Shown: positions 16,446-25,440, counted from the stretch's first letter. The stretch is 64,000 nt of DNA from Sphaerisporangium flaviroseum (GCF_039537005.1 NZ_BAAAZR010000061.1:1-64000); one strand, 5' to 3'. The notes: generated by a model not told the origin, from the sequence alone. Program-made: numbers and translations.

Positions 16446-18800
16446 TCAGGCCCCCCGGGTGTAGCGGAGGTACTGTTTCTTGTACTCCCCCGCCGTGGCC
16501 GTCGCCAGCAGGCGTGTCACGCCGCCCTGGAGGTCGACGACCACGGCCTCGTAGTCCCGGCCCTTCCTGCGCCACCCCGCGATGTGCTGATCGTCGTACC
16601 AGCCGATCAGCCGGTCGGTCGGGAAGGAGACGCGGGCCTTCTCCTCGCCCTCGGTGCTCCAGACGCAGATCTGGACGCTCGACTCCGGGCAGACGGTGAT
16701 GAACTGCGTCCCGGACGGCGACACGTCGTCGCCCTCCACGGTAAGCGGGCTGCCGACGTCGAGCAGCGTCTGCAGCACCGTGCCGTTCAGGTCGTAGAAC
16801 CTGATGCGCTGAGTGCCGCCCTTGAGCGCCCACGTGCCGACGGCTTTCCCGTCGCCTCGCCAGAAGTAGCTCCAGCGGCCCACGTCCTTGTCGGTCACGT
16901 GGACGACCTTGGCCTTCCGCCGCGCGACGTCGATGACCGCGTAACCGTGGCCCTTGGTGGTGTCGCCAACGGCCTCGTTGACGGTGACCAGCACCTTCGT
17001 GCCGTCCGGTGACCATTGGGGAAAGGTGGGGAACACGGGCGCCGGAGCCATCCTGATCACCGTCGACCTGCCGGTCGCCCGGTCGACGAGCGAGACCGTG
17101 GAGTAGCTGTCGTCGGTGTAGAGGGTGTCGGTGCCGAGGGCTCTCCTGCCGTCGTTGCTGACCGTGTACTCGAAGTACTTCTTCGTCCGGGCGAAGGAGT
17201 TCTTCTCCTTGTCCCGGATGTAGACCTGCTTGCCGTAGTCGAGGCTGTAGGACGTCAGCTTGATCGGGTCGGTGTCGTTCTCGTGGATGGTGATGGAGCT
17301 TCCTGGCAGGTCGAGCCGCCGGGTCGCCGCGGGCGGCGCCGAGACGCCCGCGGAGGGGGTCCTCCCCGGGGACTCCGGGCCGGACGGCGTGGCTCCGGCC
17401 GTGGATCCCCGGGCCACCGGCTCGCCGGTGCCTCCGGTCCGCGAGTCCGTCACTCCGCCCGAAGTGCCGTTGCCCCGGCTTCGGTCCGCCGCCTGGACGG
17501 CCAGGTACCCGCCTCCGCCGATCAGCAGTACCGCCGCGGCCGCCGCCGCGATGATCGGCGCCCGTCCCCTGCGTCCGCCGGACCCGTCCGGCGAGGTCGC
17601 CGCGGTACCGAGCGGCCCCGTCGTCCGGTTCCACGCCGGAGGCGGCGGGTTCCCGCCGGACGACCACGCGGTGGGCGGCGGGTTCCCGCTGGACGACCAC
17701 GCCGGGGGCGGCGGCGTCCGGTTCCCCGGGGACGCCCATGCCTGGGGCGGCGGCTGCCCCTGGTTCGCACCGGACGGCCACGCGGGGGACGGCGGCTGCC
17801 CCTGGTCGGCACCGGACGGCCACACGGGGGACGGCGGCTGCCCCTGGATCGCGCCGGACGGCCGCGCCGGAGGCGGCGGTCCCGGGTGCTGCCGGCTCGC
17901 CGGCGCCGGTGCGGGGCGAGGACCGGAGCGGCGGTCCGCCTGGGCCACGGCCGACCCCTCGGCCGTGATCACGGCGGCGGGAGCGGCCCCGGCGCCGTGC
18001 CCCAGCAGGCGCATGAGCACCTCGCTCGCCGCGGGCCGCGCGGCGGGGTCCTTGGCCAGGCACGCCGCCACGACGCCCCGCAGCGGCTCCTCAAGCGAGC
18101 TGACGTCCGGTTCGAGGTTCATGATGCGGTTGAACACGGCCGGGAGGCTGTCGCTGCCGAAGGGCGCGTCGCCGGTCGCGGCGAACACCATGGTCCCGGC
18201 CCAGGCGAACATGTCGGCGGCCGGGCCCGCCTGCTCCCCCGCGAGCTGCTCGGGGGTCAGGTAGGCGGGCGTTCCCACGACCCTGGAGGTCAGCGTGGAG
18301 ATCTTGTCGAGCGCCTTGGCGATGCCGAAGTCGATGACCCGAGGCCCGTCGGTGCCCAGCAGCACGTTGGAGGGCTTGAAGTCGCGGTGGACGATGCCGG
18401 CCTGGTGGATCGCGACCAGTGCCGTCACGGTGCCGATCGCCAGCCGGAGCAGCGCCGCGCCCCGGCGTGGCCCCTCGCGTTCGACCACCCCGTCGAGCGT
18501 GGGCCCGTCGATGTACTCGCTGACGATGAAGGGCCGCTGGTCGGCGACCCCCGTCTCGATCACCTGGGCGGTGCAGAAGGTCGCGACCCGCTCGGCGGTG
18601 GAGACCTCCCTGACGAACCTGGCGAGCGCCTCTTCGTTATGGGCGAGGTCCGAGCGGAGCACCTTCACCGCGACGGTGACGCCCTCCGCCGAACGGCCCA
18701 GGTAGACGACCCCTTGGCCGCCCTCCCCCAGCCGAGCCGTGAGCTCGTAGTCCCCCACCTGTGTCGGATCGCCCGGCCGCAACGGCACCGGGTTCGACAT
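16446..18800 (-). CDS. Transmembrane Ser/Thr protein kinase with extracellular propeller-like domain
   Basis: The 784-residue protein is a PknB-type receptor kinase. Its cytoplasmic kinase domain (about residues 17-275) has the glycine loop LGEGGQGVVYLG, Lys46 in VAVKVL, catalytic Asp140 in HRDFKPSN and DFG at 157-159, so it looks active. A Pro-rich juxtamembrane linker follows, with a 14-residue unit repeated three times, then one membrane helix at about 413-435. The outer 340 residues contain repeated blocks such as FPTFPQWSPDGTKV and DVSPSGTQF, like TolB/WD40-type propeller blades rather than PASTA domains. The ATG follows GGGGGAG. Its targets and ligand are unknown. Confidence 0.92.
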   Translation of the reverse strand: MSNPVPLRPGDPTQVGDYELTARLGEGGQGVVYLGRSAEGVTVAVKVLRSDLAHNEEALARFVREVSTAERVATFCTAQVIETGVADQRPFIVSEYIDGPTLDGVVEREGPRRGAALLRLAIGTVTALVAIHQAGIVHRDFKPSNVLLGTDGPRVIDFGIAKALDKISTLTSRVVGTPAYLTPEQLAGEQAGPAADMFAWAGTMVFAATGDAPFGSDSLPAVFNRIMNLEPDVSSLEEPLRGVVAACLAKDPAARPAASEVLMRLLGHGAGAAPAAVITAEGSAVAQADRRSGPRPAPAPASRQHPGPPPPARPSGAIQGQPPSPVWPSGADQGQPPSPAWPSGANQGQPPPQAWASPGNRTPPPPAWSSSGNPPPTAWSSGGNPPPPAWNRTTGPLGTAATSPDGSGGRRGRAPIIAAAAAAVLLIGGGGYLAVQAADRSRGNGTSGGVTDSRTGGTGEPVARGSTAGATPSGPESPGRTPSAGVSAPPAATRRLDLPGSSITIHENDTDPIKLTSYSLDYGKQVYIRDKEKNSFARTKKYFEYTVSNDGRRALGTDTLYTDDSYSTVSLVDRATGRSTVIRMAPAPVFPTFPQWSPDGTKVLVTVNEAVGDTTKGHGYAVIDVARRKAKVVHVTDKDVGRWSYFWRGDGKAVGTWALKGGTQRIRFYDLNGTVLQTLLDVGSPLTVEGDDVSPSGTQFITVCPESSVQICVWSTEGEEKARVSFPTDRLIGWYDDQHIAGWRRKGRDYEAVVVDLQGGVTRLLATATAGEYKKQYLRYTRGA
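17749..17874 (-). repeat. 42-bp in-frame tandem repeats in the kinase linker
   Basis: Two near-identical 42-bp units (17749-17790 and 17791-17832) and a degenerate third encode a 14-residue Trp/Pro/Gln-rich repeat of the type SPAWPSGANQGQPP. They sit between the kinase domain and the membrane helix, where such repeats would act as a flexible spacer. Confidence 0.85.
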
Positions 18801-18921
18801 GGCTCCCCCTTCATCCCCCCATTTATGGCCTTATTTCAACCATAGTGACGTGCTTGTAGGGAACTCTTTGCCTTTGGGCGAAAGCCGTACCCGGAGCGTG
18901 ACCTGCGCCCTCGTGGCGGGG

Positions 18922-20751
18922 TCAGGCATCCTGTCCGGGACGCGCGGGGACGGGCGGGCGCACGCCGCCGTGCTCCCCCCGGCGCAGCAGGGTGGACAGG
19001 CTGGGCACCGCGAGGAAGCCTTCGGCGATCACCGAGGCGAGCCCTACCTTGGGCAGGTCGCGCGTGTCGTCGAAAGCCAGGAAGCGCGGCACCCAGCGGG
19101 GGCGGTACTTGGCGTTCGCCCGGTACAGCGACTCCAGCTGCCACCAGCGGGAGAAGAACACCAGCGTGCACCGCCACAGGCGCAGCACCGGCCCCGCCCC
19201 CAGCCTCGCGCCCTCCTCGAACACCGACCGGAACATGGCGAAGTTGAGCGAGATCTCCTTGACCCCGAACTCGCCCGCCTCGGCGACCAGCCCGGCCACC
19301 ATGAACTCCATCAACCCGTTGTCGGAGTCGCGGTCGCGCCGCATGAGGTCCAGCGACAGGCCGTCCGCGCCCCACGGCACCAACGACAGCAGGGCCGCCG
19401 GTTTCCCGTCGGCGTCCCTGGCCTCCACCAGTACACAAGAGCCGTCGGCCGGGTCGCCGAGCCGGCCGAGGGCCATCGAGAACCCCCGCTCGGTCTCCGT
19501 GCCGCGCCAGGCGGTGGCGCACTCGATGATGTGGCGCATCTCCTCCGGCGAGAGCTCGGCGTGACGCCGGATCCGCAGGGTGAACCCGGCGCGCTTCACC
19601 CGGTTGACGGCCTGCCGCACGCCGCGCATCTCGCGGCCTTCCAGGCCGAAGGCACCGGTCTCGATCACCGCCTCGTCGCCCAGTTCCAGCACGCGCAGCC
19701 CGGCCCGCGCGTAGGCGTGGGCCGCCGCCTCGCTCGCGCCGATGACCGCCGGAGCCCAGCCGTAGCGGCGGGCCTCGTCCATCCACGCCCGGATGGCCGG
19801 CGCCCACGCCTCGACGTCGCCGATCGGGTCTCCCCCGGCGAGGCACACCCCCGCCACCACACGGTACGAGACCGCCGCCTTGCCACTCGGGGAGAAGATC
19901 ACGGCCCGGTCGCGGCGGGTGGCGAAGTAGCCGAGCGAGTCGCGCGAGCCGTACGCCGCCAGCAGAGCCCTCACCCGCTCCTCGCTCTCGGGGGGCAGCT
20001 CCGCCCTCGCCCGCTGGGAGCGGAACAGCACGGCGAAGGCGACGAGCACCGCGATGGCGCTGAGCAGGCCGATGACGAAGTTCACCCAGGAGGGCGGGCG
20101 CCCGGAGCGGTAGAGGTCGAGGGTCGCGGCACCGCCGAGCGCTCGTTCCAGAGCCCAGGGCAGGTGGTCCCGTGCCTTCAGGGTCCCGGGGAAGACCGTC
20201 ACCAGGGCGTAACCGACCCCGAACGAAACGGCGAGTAGCGACCCGAGCGTCACGAGCGCCTTCCTGAAGGACGCGCGCCGCGTCGGGGCGAAGAACTCGT
20301 CGTGCGCCGCCGCGAGGATGCCGAGGACGACGGCCGACACCACCAGGTTCACCTCCGAGGCGACCACCTGGCGGGTCAGGGCGAACTCCTCGACCAGGTC
20401 CGGCATCAGGGATGAGGACAGGACGACGGCCAGGTTGCCCAGCACGAGCAGCACGTAGATCACCATCAGGACCCAGTACGCCGACCGCTTGTGGCGCGCG
20501 AGGGCTCCGGCGAGGATCCCGAGGAACACCGCGTAACCGAGGTTCGGCTCGACCGGGAAGACGGCCATCTCGATCAGGCCGGTGACCGGCCGCAGCAGGT
20601 GCCGTATGGGCGGCACGAGGGCGATCACCGCCGAGTACACGGCGGCCACCGCCATCCACACCGACATCACCCGCGGCACCACGGCACGGAACCGGCCGCC
20701 GTCCTCGCCCTCTGCGGTCGTTCTGACGCGGCCGTGCTCGGTCACTGCCAC
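18922..20751 (-). CDS. MprF-like membrane protein with DUF2156 acyltransferase domain
   Basis: The protein (about 609 residues from the chosen GTG) has five to six membrane segments in its first 220 residues and a C-terminal DUF2156 domain, the GNAT-like fold of lysyl-phosphatidylglycerol synthetases. Characteristic pieces are AVSYRVVAGVCLAGGDPIG, GSCVLVEARD, NGLMEFMVAGL and NFAMFRSVFE. By family it should transfer an aminoacyl group to a membrane lipid and lower surface charge; the real substrate cannot be inferred. I chose the GTG behind GGGGGGAAACAGG; an ATG at 20808 would add 19 residues with no ribosome binding site. It is shorter in the membrane part than Firmicute MprF. Confidence 0.82.
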   Translation of the reverse strand: MAVTEHGRVRTTAEGEDGGRFRAVVPRVMSVWMAVAAVYSAVIALVPPIRHLLRPVTGLIEMAVFPVEPNLGYAVFLGILAGALARHKRSAYWVLMVIYVLLVLGNLAVVLSSSLMPDLVEEFALTRQVVASEVNLVVSAVVLGILAAAHDEFFAPTRRASFRKALVTLGSLLAVSFGVGYALVTVFPGTLKARDHLPWALERALGGAATLDLYRSGRPPSWVNFVIGLLSAIAVLVAFAVLFRSQRARAELPPESEERVRALLAAYGSRDSLGYFATRRDRAVIFSPSGKAAVSYRVVAGVCLAGGDPIGDVEAWAPAIRAWMDEARRYGWAPAVIGASEAAAHAYARAGLRVLELGDEAVIETGAFGLEGREMRGVRQAVNRVKRAGFTLRIRRHAELSPEEMRHIIECATAWRGTETERGFSMALGRLGDPADGSCVLVEARDADGKPAALLSLVPWGADGLSLDLMRRDRDSDNGLMEFMVAGLVAEAGEFGVKEISLNFAMFRSVFEEGARLGAGPVLRLWRCTLVFFSRWWQLESLYRANAKYRPRWVPRFLAFDDTRDLPKVGLASVIAEGFLAVPSLSTLLRRGEHGGVRPPVPARPGQDA

Positions 20752-20869
20752 CCTGTTTCCCCCCGGCGATGGCTGATCTTGCGGGGTGGTATACCCCTCC
20801 ATTCGCATGCCTAAGGGCGAGAACGTCCTGAGTGATCGTCTTCGTACTGCCTTCGGGGTGACTCGCGGC

Positions 20870-21430
20870 TCAGAGGCCCGGAGCGCCCCACAGGGGGAAC
20901 CAGCGCGACAGGTCCGGCTCGATCCGCAGCTCGCCGGTGAGGGCCCCGCGGGCCTGAAGCTCCAGCGGGTTGTCCCGGCGCTGCCCGGCGACCGGGGCGA
21001 AGGGATAGAACGTGCCCTGCTTGTAGAGGTAGACGATCGCCAAAGGACGGTCCGACGGGTCCTTGAAGGTCACCAGTGAGCACAGCAGGGAGGGCCCGAA
21101 GCCCGCTCCCTCCAGCGAGGAGTTGACGCCGTGCAGGTCGGTGACCAGGGTGCTGAGGTCGTCGGGCGGCCTGCGGACGACCAGCCACGTGTACCCGTAC
21201 GAATCCTGCGACAGCTCGATCTCGGCGTCGCCGAGCAGCGCCTGGATGTCCTGCTGCAGCGTGGCGAAGGCGCCTCCCTCGGCGGCCCGGAAGCAGACCG
21301 AGCCGAGCCCCGTCGGGGTGGCTCCGGTCGCCGCCTGGAGCGTCACCGCCGCCGACGGCAGCGCGAACAGCGCGTCGAGGTTCGGCCTGGCGGGCTTGCT
21401 GCGGCCAAGGAGTGCGTCTAGCCAGCCCAC
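20870..21430 (-). CDS. pspAB: PspA-associated protein PspAB
   Basis: The 186-residue protein begins MGWLDALLGRSKPARPNLD and matches the actinobacterial PspAB family, a soluble protein found with PspA and HtpX. No catalytic motif is evident. It lies 4 bp after htpX on the same strand, forming the last gene of a pspA-pspAA-htpX-pspAB operon. The role is inferred from linkage: support of the phage-shock envelope stress response. Length and gene order are as usual for the family. Confidence 0.85.
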   Translation of the reverse strand: MGWLDALLGRSKPARPNLDALFALPSAAVTLQAATGATPTGLGSVCFRAAEGGAFATLQQDIQALLGDAEIELSQDSYGYTWLVVRRPPDDLSTLVTDLHGVNSSLEGAGFGPSLLCSLVTFKDPSDRPLAIVYLYKQGTFYPFAPVAGQRRDNPLELQARGALTGELRIEPDLSRWFPLWGAPGL

Positions 21431-21434
21431 CGGC

Positions 21435-22346
21435 TCAGACTCCCCGGCCGAGCTGGGCGGCGATCAGGTTGAGCTGCTCCAGCCGGCGCTCCAGCGGCGG
21501 GTGGGTGGCGAACAGGGTGGCGACGCTCGCACCGGCGCGGCCGCCGGAGAGCGCGGGGGCGAAGAAGAACGCGTTGAACGGCTGCGCCTCGCGCAGGTCG
21601 CGGGTGGGGATGCGGGACATCTCGCCGGTCACCTTGACCAGGGCGCTCGCCAGCGCGGAGGGCCGCTGGGTGAGCAGGGCGCCGGCCCGGTCGGCCGACA
21701 GCTCGCGGTAGCGCGACAGCGCCCGGGTGAGCAGGAAGCTGATCGCGTAGACCACCATCGAGACCAGCATGATGATGAGCCCGATCGGCGGGCCGTTGTT
21801 GTTGCCCCGGTCACGCCCGAGCCCGGAGTAGAGCGCGAAGCGGGTCATCAGCCCGGCGACGATGCCGAGGAAGGAGGCGATGGTCATCACGGCGACGTCA
21901 CGGTGGGCCACGTGGGACATCTCGTGGGCGACGACGCCTTCCAGCTCCAGGGGGTCAAGCCGCCGCATCAGGCCGGTGGTCACGCAGACCACGGACTTCT
22001 TCTGGTTGCGGCCGGTGGCGAACGCGTTGGGCACGTCGCTGTCGGCGATCGCCACCCGGGGCTTCGGAGAGCCGGCGAGCGCGCTCAGCCGGTCGACCAG
22101 GCCGTGCAGCTCCGGTGCCTCCTGCGGGGACACCTCCCGACCGTGCATCGCGAACAGCGCGATCTTGTCCGAGAAGAAGTACTGCACCAGCAGGAGGCCC
22201 CCGGCGAGCACGAGCACCACGACCGCCTGGACGCCCATGGCGATCAGGACGCCCACGAAGGCGACATAGAGCAGGCCGAGCAGGAACATGGTCACGACCA
22301 TGCGCACAGCAAGTCCCCGGTCGGGGGCGTACCGGGTTTGAGTCAT
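21435..22346 (-). CDS. htpX: Membrane zinc metalloprotease HtpX
   Basis: HtpX is an M48-family membrane protease that degrades misfolded membrane proteins with its active site facing the cytoplasm. The 303-residue protein has two N-terminal helices (about 15-35 and 38-56), the zinc motif HEMSH at residues 141-145 followed by a second helical pair, and a later Glu ligand in YRELSADRAG. The family marker NAFATG is at about 108-113. It is 9 bp from pspAA and 4 bp from pspAB on the same strand, so quality control is coupled to the phage-shock system. Confidence 0.95.
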   Translation of the reverse strand: MTQTRYAPDRGLAVRMVVTMFLLGLLYVAFVGVLIAMGVQAVVVLVLAGGLLLVQYFFSDKIALFAMHGREVSPQEAPELHGLVDRLSALAGSPKPRVAIADSDVPNAFATGRNQKKSVVCVTTGLMRRLDPLELEGVVAHEMSHVAHRDVAVMTIASFLGIVAGLMTRFALYSGLGRDRGNNNGPPIGLIIMLVSMVVYAISFLLTRALSRYRELSADRAGALLTQRPSALASALVKVTGEMSRIPTRDLREAQPFNAFFFAPALSGGRAGASVATLFATHPPLERRLEQLNLIAAQLGRGV

Positions 22347-22355
22347 ATACCCAAA

Positions 22356-22634
22356 CTAGCCTGGTATAAGGCCCGAATCGCCAAGCATGCCTCTGACTTC
22401 GTCGATAGAAGCGTCGGCCGGCGGCAAAATCAGCTCGGAAGGCTCCAGAGCGTCGTCGGGAAGGGGTTTGCCGATCTGGCGCACCTTGTCGAGCAACGCG
22501 TGGAGCTTCGAGCGGAACTGGGCCTCGTCGTCGGTCTCGATCGCGGCCTCAAGCTCGCTGTCGAGGGTGTTGAGCACGTCGATGTCGCCCTCGGCGATCT
22601 CGACCTGGCCCTCACCCATGATGCGAATGATCAC
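22356..22634 (-). CDS. pspAA: PspA-associated protein PspAA
   Basis: The 92-residue protein begins MIIRIMGEGQVEI and has the PspAA family layout, a short beta-rich start followed by helices with acidic residues. It has no enzymatic motif. Its start overlaps the pspA stop by 4 nt, so the two are translationally coupled and probably interact. The function is known only through association with PspA in actinobacteria. Confidence 0.9.
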   Translation of the reverse strand: MIIRIMGEGQVEIAEGDIDVLNTLDSELEAAIETDDEAQFRSKLHALLDKVRQIGKPLPDDALEPSELILPPADASIDEVRGMLGDSGLIPG

Positions 22635-23446
22635 AGGCCCTCCCCCGGCTGACGGTACTGCTGCGTCGGCTGCGACTGCGGCTGCTGCTGCGGAGCCTGC
22701 TGCTGCCCCGGCTGGCCGGCCTCGATCGCGTCGCGCGGCGCCGGGCCCTGGCCCAGCTCGGCCTTCATGCGGGCGAGCTCCAGCTCGACATCGCTGCCGC
22801 CGCCCATGCGGTCGAGCTCGGCCTGGATGTCGTCGGGACGCGAGCCGCTGTAGTCGTCGAGAGCACCGCTCGCCAGCAGCTCGTCGATCGCGCCCGCGCG
22901 CGCCTGCATCTGCGCGGTCTTGTCCTCGGCGCGCTGGATCGCCAGACCCACGTCGCCCATCTCCTCGGAGATGCCGGAGAAGGCCTCGTTGATGCGCGTC
23001 TGCGCCTCGGCCGCGGTGTAGGTGGCCTTGATGGTCTCCTTCTTGTGGCGGAAGGAGTCGACCTTGGCCTGCAGGCGCTGGCTGGCGAGGGTGAGCTTCT
23101 CTTCCTCGCCCTGCAAGTTGTTGTGCTGGGTGCGCAGGTCGGCGATCTGGTTCTGCAACGAGGACCGCCGGCTGAGCGCCTCGCGGGCGAGGTCCTCACG
23201 TCCCACACTGAGAGCCTTGCGGCCCTGGTCCTCAAGGCGGGTCGACTGCTGCTCGATCTGGTTGATCTGCAGCTCCACCCGCTTGCGCGAGGTGGCGACA
23301 TCGGCCACGCCTCGACGGACCTTCTGCAGAAGCTCCAGCTGCCTCTGATAGGAATAATCGAGGGTCTCGCGCGGATCTTCCATCTTGTCCAAAGCCTTGT
23401 TGGCCTTGGACTTGAAGATCAAGGAAAGTCTCTTCATCACGCTCAT
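22631..23446 (-). CDS. pspA: Phage shock protein A (PspA/IM30 family)
   Basis: PspA is a peripheral membrane coiled-coil protein that assembles on damaged membranes and preserves the proton-motive force. The 271-residue protein begins MSVMKRLSLIFKSKANKALD, the amphipathic membrane-binding helix, followed by the long coiled coil (about 25-215) rich in Gln, Arg and Glu. A Gln/Pro-rich tail of about 30 residues ends the protein. GAAGGGG lies upstream of the ATG; a second ATG three codons in is possible. It is the first gene of the four-gene operon and is divergent from the DUF3043 gene across 233 bp, where its stress promoter should lie. Confidence 0.95.
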   Translation of the reverse strand: MSVMKRLSLIFKSKANKALDKMEDPRETLDYSYQRQLELLQKVRRGVADVATSRKRVELQINQIEQQSTRLEDQGRKALSVGREDLAREALSRRSSLQNQIADLRTQHNNLQGEEEKLTLASQRLQAKVDSFRHKKETIKATYTAAEAQTRINEAFSGISEEMGDVGLAIQRAEDKTAQMQARAGAIDELLASGALDDYSGSRPDDIQAELDRMGGGSDVELELARMKAELGQGPAPRDAIEAGQPGQQQAPQQQPQSQPTQQYRQPGEGL

Positions 23447-23667
23447 GCGCGTTGGCCGTCCCCTTCTTAGGTAGTGCTGTGCCTATGCTCCCGCTCGCTG
23501 CGACGCTCGCCGGCCGTCTGCTCGCTGCGCTGGCATCGGTGCTCCTTCGCGCTCACTCGCAACTCCCTAGGCTGCCCACTGATCGTCAGCCCCCGATTAT
23601 CGCGGCAAAGTCGCCTAGGTCCACCCTACGCATAACGCACGAGGGCGTCATTAAGTTGCCGCCCCGG

Positions 23668-23673
23668 TAGGCT
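23668..23673 (+). promoter_or_regulatory. -10 box of a leaderless promoter (DUF3043 gene)
   Basis: TAGGCT lies 6 nt before the GTG with no ribosome binding site between, so transcription should begin at or next to the start codon. Confidence 0.6.
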
Positions 23674-23679
23674 GACGTC

Positions 23680-24303
23680 GTGTTCCGACGTCGTACTGAG
23701 GCCCCCGTGGATGATTCCCCCTCCTCGTCTTCACAGACGCAGGCGAAAAGCATGGGAAAGGGCCGCCCTACCCCCAAGCGCCGAGAGGCGCAAGGCCGCC
23801 GCCGTTCGCCGGTGACCGCCCCCACCAACCGCAAAGAGGCCTACAAGCAGGCCCGTGAGCGCCAGGCCGCCGAGCGGGCGCGCGCCCGCGAGGGCATGCT
23901 GAGGGGCGAGGAGCGCCATCTGCCCCCACGCGACAGGGGCCCGGCGCGCAAGCTCGCGCGCGAGTGGGTCGACTCCCGCCGCACGATCAGTCAGTATTTC
24001 CTACCCGTCTCGCTGATTTTGCTGGTCGTCCTGTGGACGATCCCCATGTTCGGCGGTCAGACCGGAATGCTGCTGTATTCCTATGCGATCACGATCCTGT
24101 GGCCGCTCATGATCGTCGCGGTGGTCGGCAGCTCCCTGTGGGTGGCCCAGCGCGTGAAGAAGGAAGTGGCCGAGCGGCTGCCCGACGAGAGCCTCAAGGG
24201 CGTCGGCTTCTACGCCGCCATGCGGGCGATGCAGATCCGCCGCCTGCGCTTCCCCCCGCCGACGCTGCTTCCGGGCGGCAAGCCGGTCCTGCCGAAGAGG
24301 TGA
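23680..24303 (+). CDS. DUF3043 membrane protein
   Basis: The 207-residue protein belongs to the actinobacterial DUF3043 family. The first 95 residues are highly basic and Ala/Arg-rich, with GKGRPTPKRREAQ near residues 26-38. Two membrane helices follow (about 105-125 and 133-153), then a basic C-terminal tail. The layout suggests a cytoplasmic, possibly nucleic-acid- or ribosome-facing, N-terminal region tethered to the membrane, but no function is known. The GTG start fits a leaderless transcript: a TAGGCT box is 6 nt upstream. It is divergent from pspA and convergent with the SMI1/KNR4 gene. Confidence 0.88.
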   Translation: MFRRRTEAPVDDSPSSSSQTQAKSMGKGRPTPKRREAQGRRRSPVTAPTNRKEAYKQARERQAAERARAREGMLRGEERHLPPRDRGPARKLAREWVDSRRTISQYFLPVSLILLVVLWTIPMFGGQTGMLLYSYAITILWPLMIVAVVGSSLWVAQRVKKEVAERLPDESLKGVGFYAAMRAMQIRRLRFPPPTLLPGGKPVLPKR

Positions 24304-24337
24304 TCACAACCGGCGCGGCCCGCATGAGCCGCTCCGG

Positions 24338-25384
24338 TCAGTTCGGTGTCCAGCGCAGCCGGCCCCCGGACACCTCCGGCCGCCGGCCGCCCGCCGCATG
24401 GCCTGATTCCAGCGCGCCGGCCGTGGCCCTGAGCATCGCGTAGTACGTCGTCCAGCCGGGGCCGGGCGCAAAGCCGCGCTCGCCGAAGCGCCAGATCCTC
24501 CCGTGCTGGGAGGCCACCACGCCCTCGTCTCCCGCGCCCTCGGTGAAGGCGCCGGCGAAGGGGATCATGCGCCCGCTCCACCTCGCCACCGGGGACACCC
24601 ACCCGGGAGGGGCCTCCACCGCGCACAACGCCCGCCAGGTGTCCCGTATCTCGCGCACACTCAGAGCCCTGCGGCCCAGCAGTCCCGAGCCGGCCGAACG
24701 CGACCCGTCGTGGCGGAGCAGCGACGCGCGCAGGCTGCCGGGGAAGCGGACCCCCATCTGGGACTCGGCGATCGCGATCGTCCGCACCGTCGCGGGAGGG
24801 CGCAGCTCGCCATACGTCACCGGCGCGTGGGTCCTGAGCCATCTCTCGATCCGCCGCCACTGGCGATCGACCGCCTTGGTCACCCGCGGGTCCTCCGCCG
24901 GTGCGGCGACGGCGCCCCGCGCGGGACGGCAGGTGGAATTCCGCCGCGTGCCGGGCGCCCGCTCCCGTGATGCGTCACGCGACGGGGCGACGACGACCGC
25001 CACGACGGAGGGCCGGGAGGCCGGCTCCGCCGATGAGTTCCGCGGGCCGGTGAGCAGCGCGTTCCCGAGAGCCGCGCCACCGGCCGCCAGGACACACAGG
25101 CCGGCGGCCGGGTAGGCCCACCGGCGGATCGTCCGCACCCCGATTCGCCCAACGGCGGTCTCGCCCTCCGGCGCCGCCGGGGGTGAGGGGGCCTCGGCCG
25201 GGGCGTGGCCGGCGACGGGCTCGGGCGGCCCCGGTTCCGCCGCCGGTGGCGACCCCTCGCGGATCGGCGGGCCGCCACGGCGCGACAGTGCCCGCCAGGT
25301 CCACACGGCGGCCCCGATGACCGCGCCCACGGCGGTCACCGCGAGCGCCAGCCGTACAACTCTCGAACGGATCAGCCGCAGCAC
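24338..25384 (-). CDS. Membrane-anchored SMI1/KNR4-family protein
   Basis: The 348-residue protein has a hydrophobic N-terminal segment (about 10-28), a Pro/Ala-rich stretch, a second hydrophobic segment (about 88-112), then a domain resembling SMI1/KNR4: WLRTHAPVTYGELRPP, then MGVRFPGSLRASLLRHDG. In bacteria this superfamily includes immunity proteins of toxin systems and many unassigned proteins. No toxin gene is adjacent, so I call no immunity function. The GTG start has a TAGTCT box 7 nt upstream on its strand and no ribosome binding site, which fits leaderless expression from a promoter facing that of the aldo/keto reductase. Confidence 0.75.
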   Translation of the reverse strand: MLRLIRSRVVRLALAVTAVGAVIGAAVWTWRALSRRGGPPIREGSPPAAEPGPPEPVAGHAPAEAPSPPAAPEGETAVGRIGVRTIRRWAYPAAGLCVLAAGGAALGNALLTGPRNSSAEPASRPSVVAVVVAPSRDASRERAPGTRRNSTCRPARGAVAAPAEDPRVTKAVDRQWRRIERWLRTHAPVTYGELRPPATVRTIAIAESQMGVRFPGSLRASLLRHDGSRSAGSGLLGRRALSVREIRDTWRALCAVEAPPGWVSPVARWSGRMIPFAGAFTEGAGDEGVVASQHGRIWRFGERGFAPGPGWTTYYAMLRATAGALESGHAAGGRRPEVSGGRLRWTPN

Positions 25385-25391
25385 GCCGGGC

Positions 25392-25397
25392 AGACTA
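25392..25397 (-). promoter_or_regulatory. -10 box of a leaderless promoter (SMI1/KNR4 gene)
   Basis: On the minus strand TAGTCT stands 7 nt before the GTG. It faces the promoter of the aldo/keto reductase about 30 bp away. Confidence 0.5.
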
Positions 25398-25427
25398 TCC
25401 CGAATCAGATCACCGACAGGCGGCGAC

Positions 25428-25433
25428 TAATGT
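25428..25433 (+). promoter_or_regulatory. -10 box of a leaderless promoter (aldo/keto reductase)
   Basis: TAATGT stands 7 nt before the ATG with no ribosome binding site, and divergent to the SMI1/KNR4 promoter. Confidence 0.6.
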
Positions 25434-25440
25434 CGTTCGC

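Noticed and set aside
17749..17874. CRISPR array
   Set aside because: The repeat units are in frame, without spacers, and encode a protein linker.
24338..25384. Toxin-immunity pair involving the SMI1/KNR4-like protein
   Set aside because: No polymorphic toxin or other large secreted protein gene lies beside it, so the immunity role is not supported.
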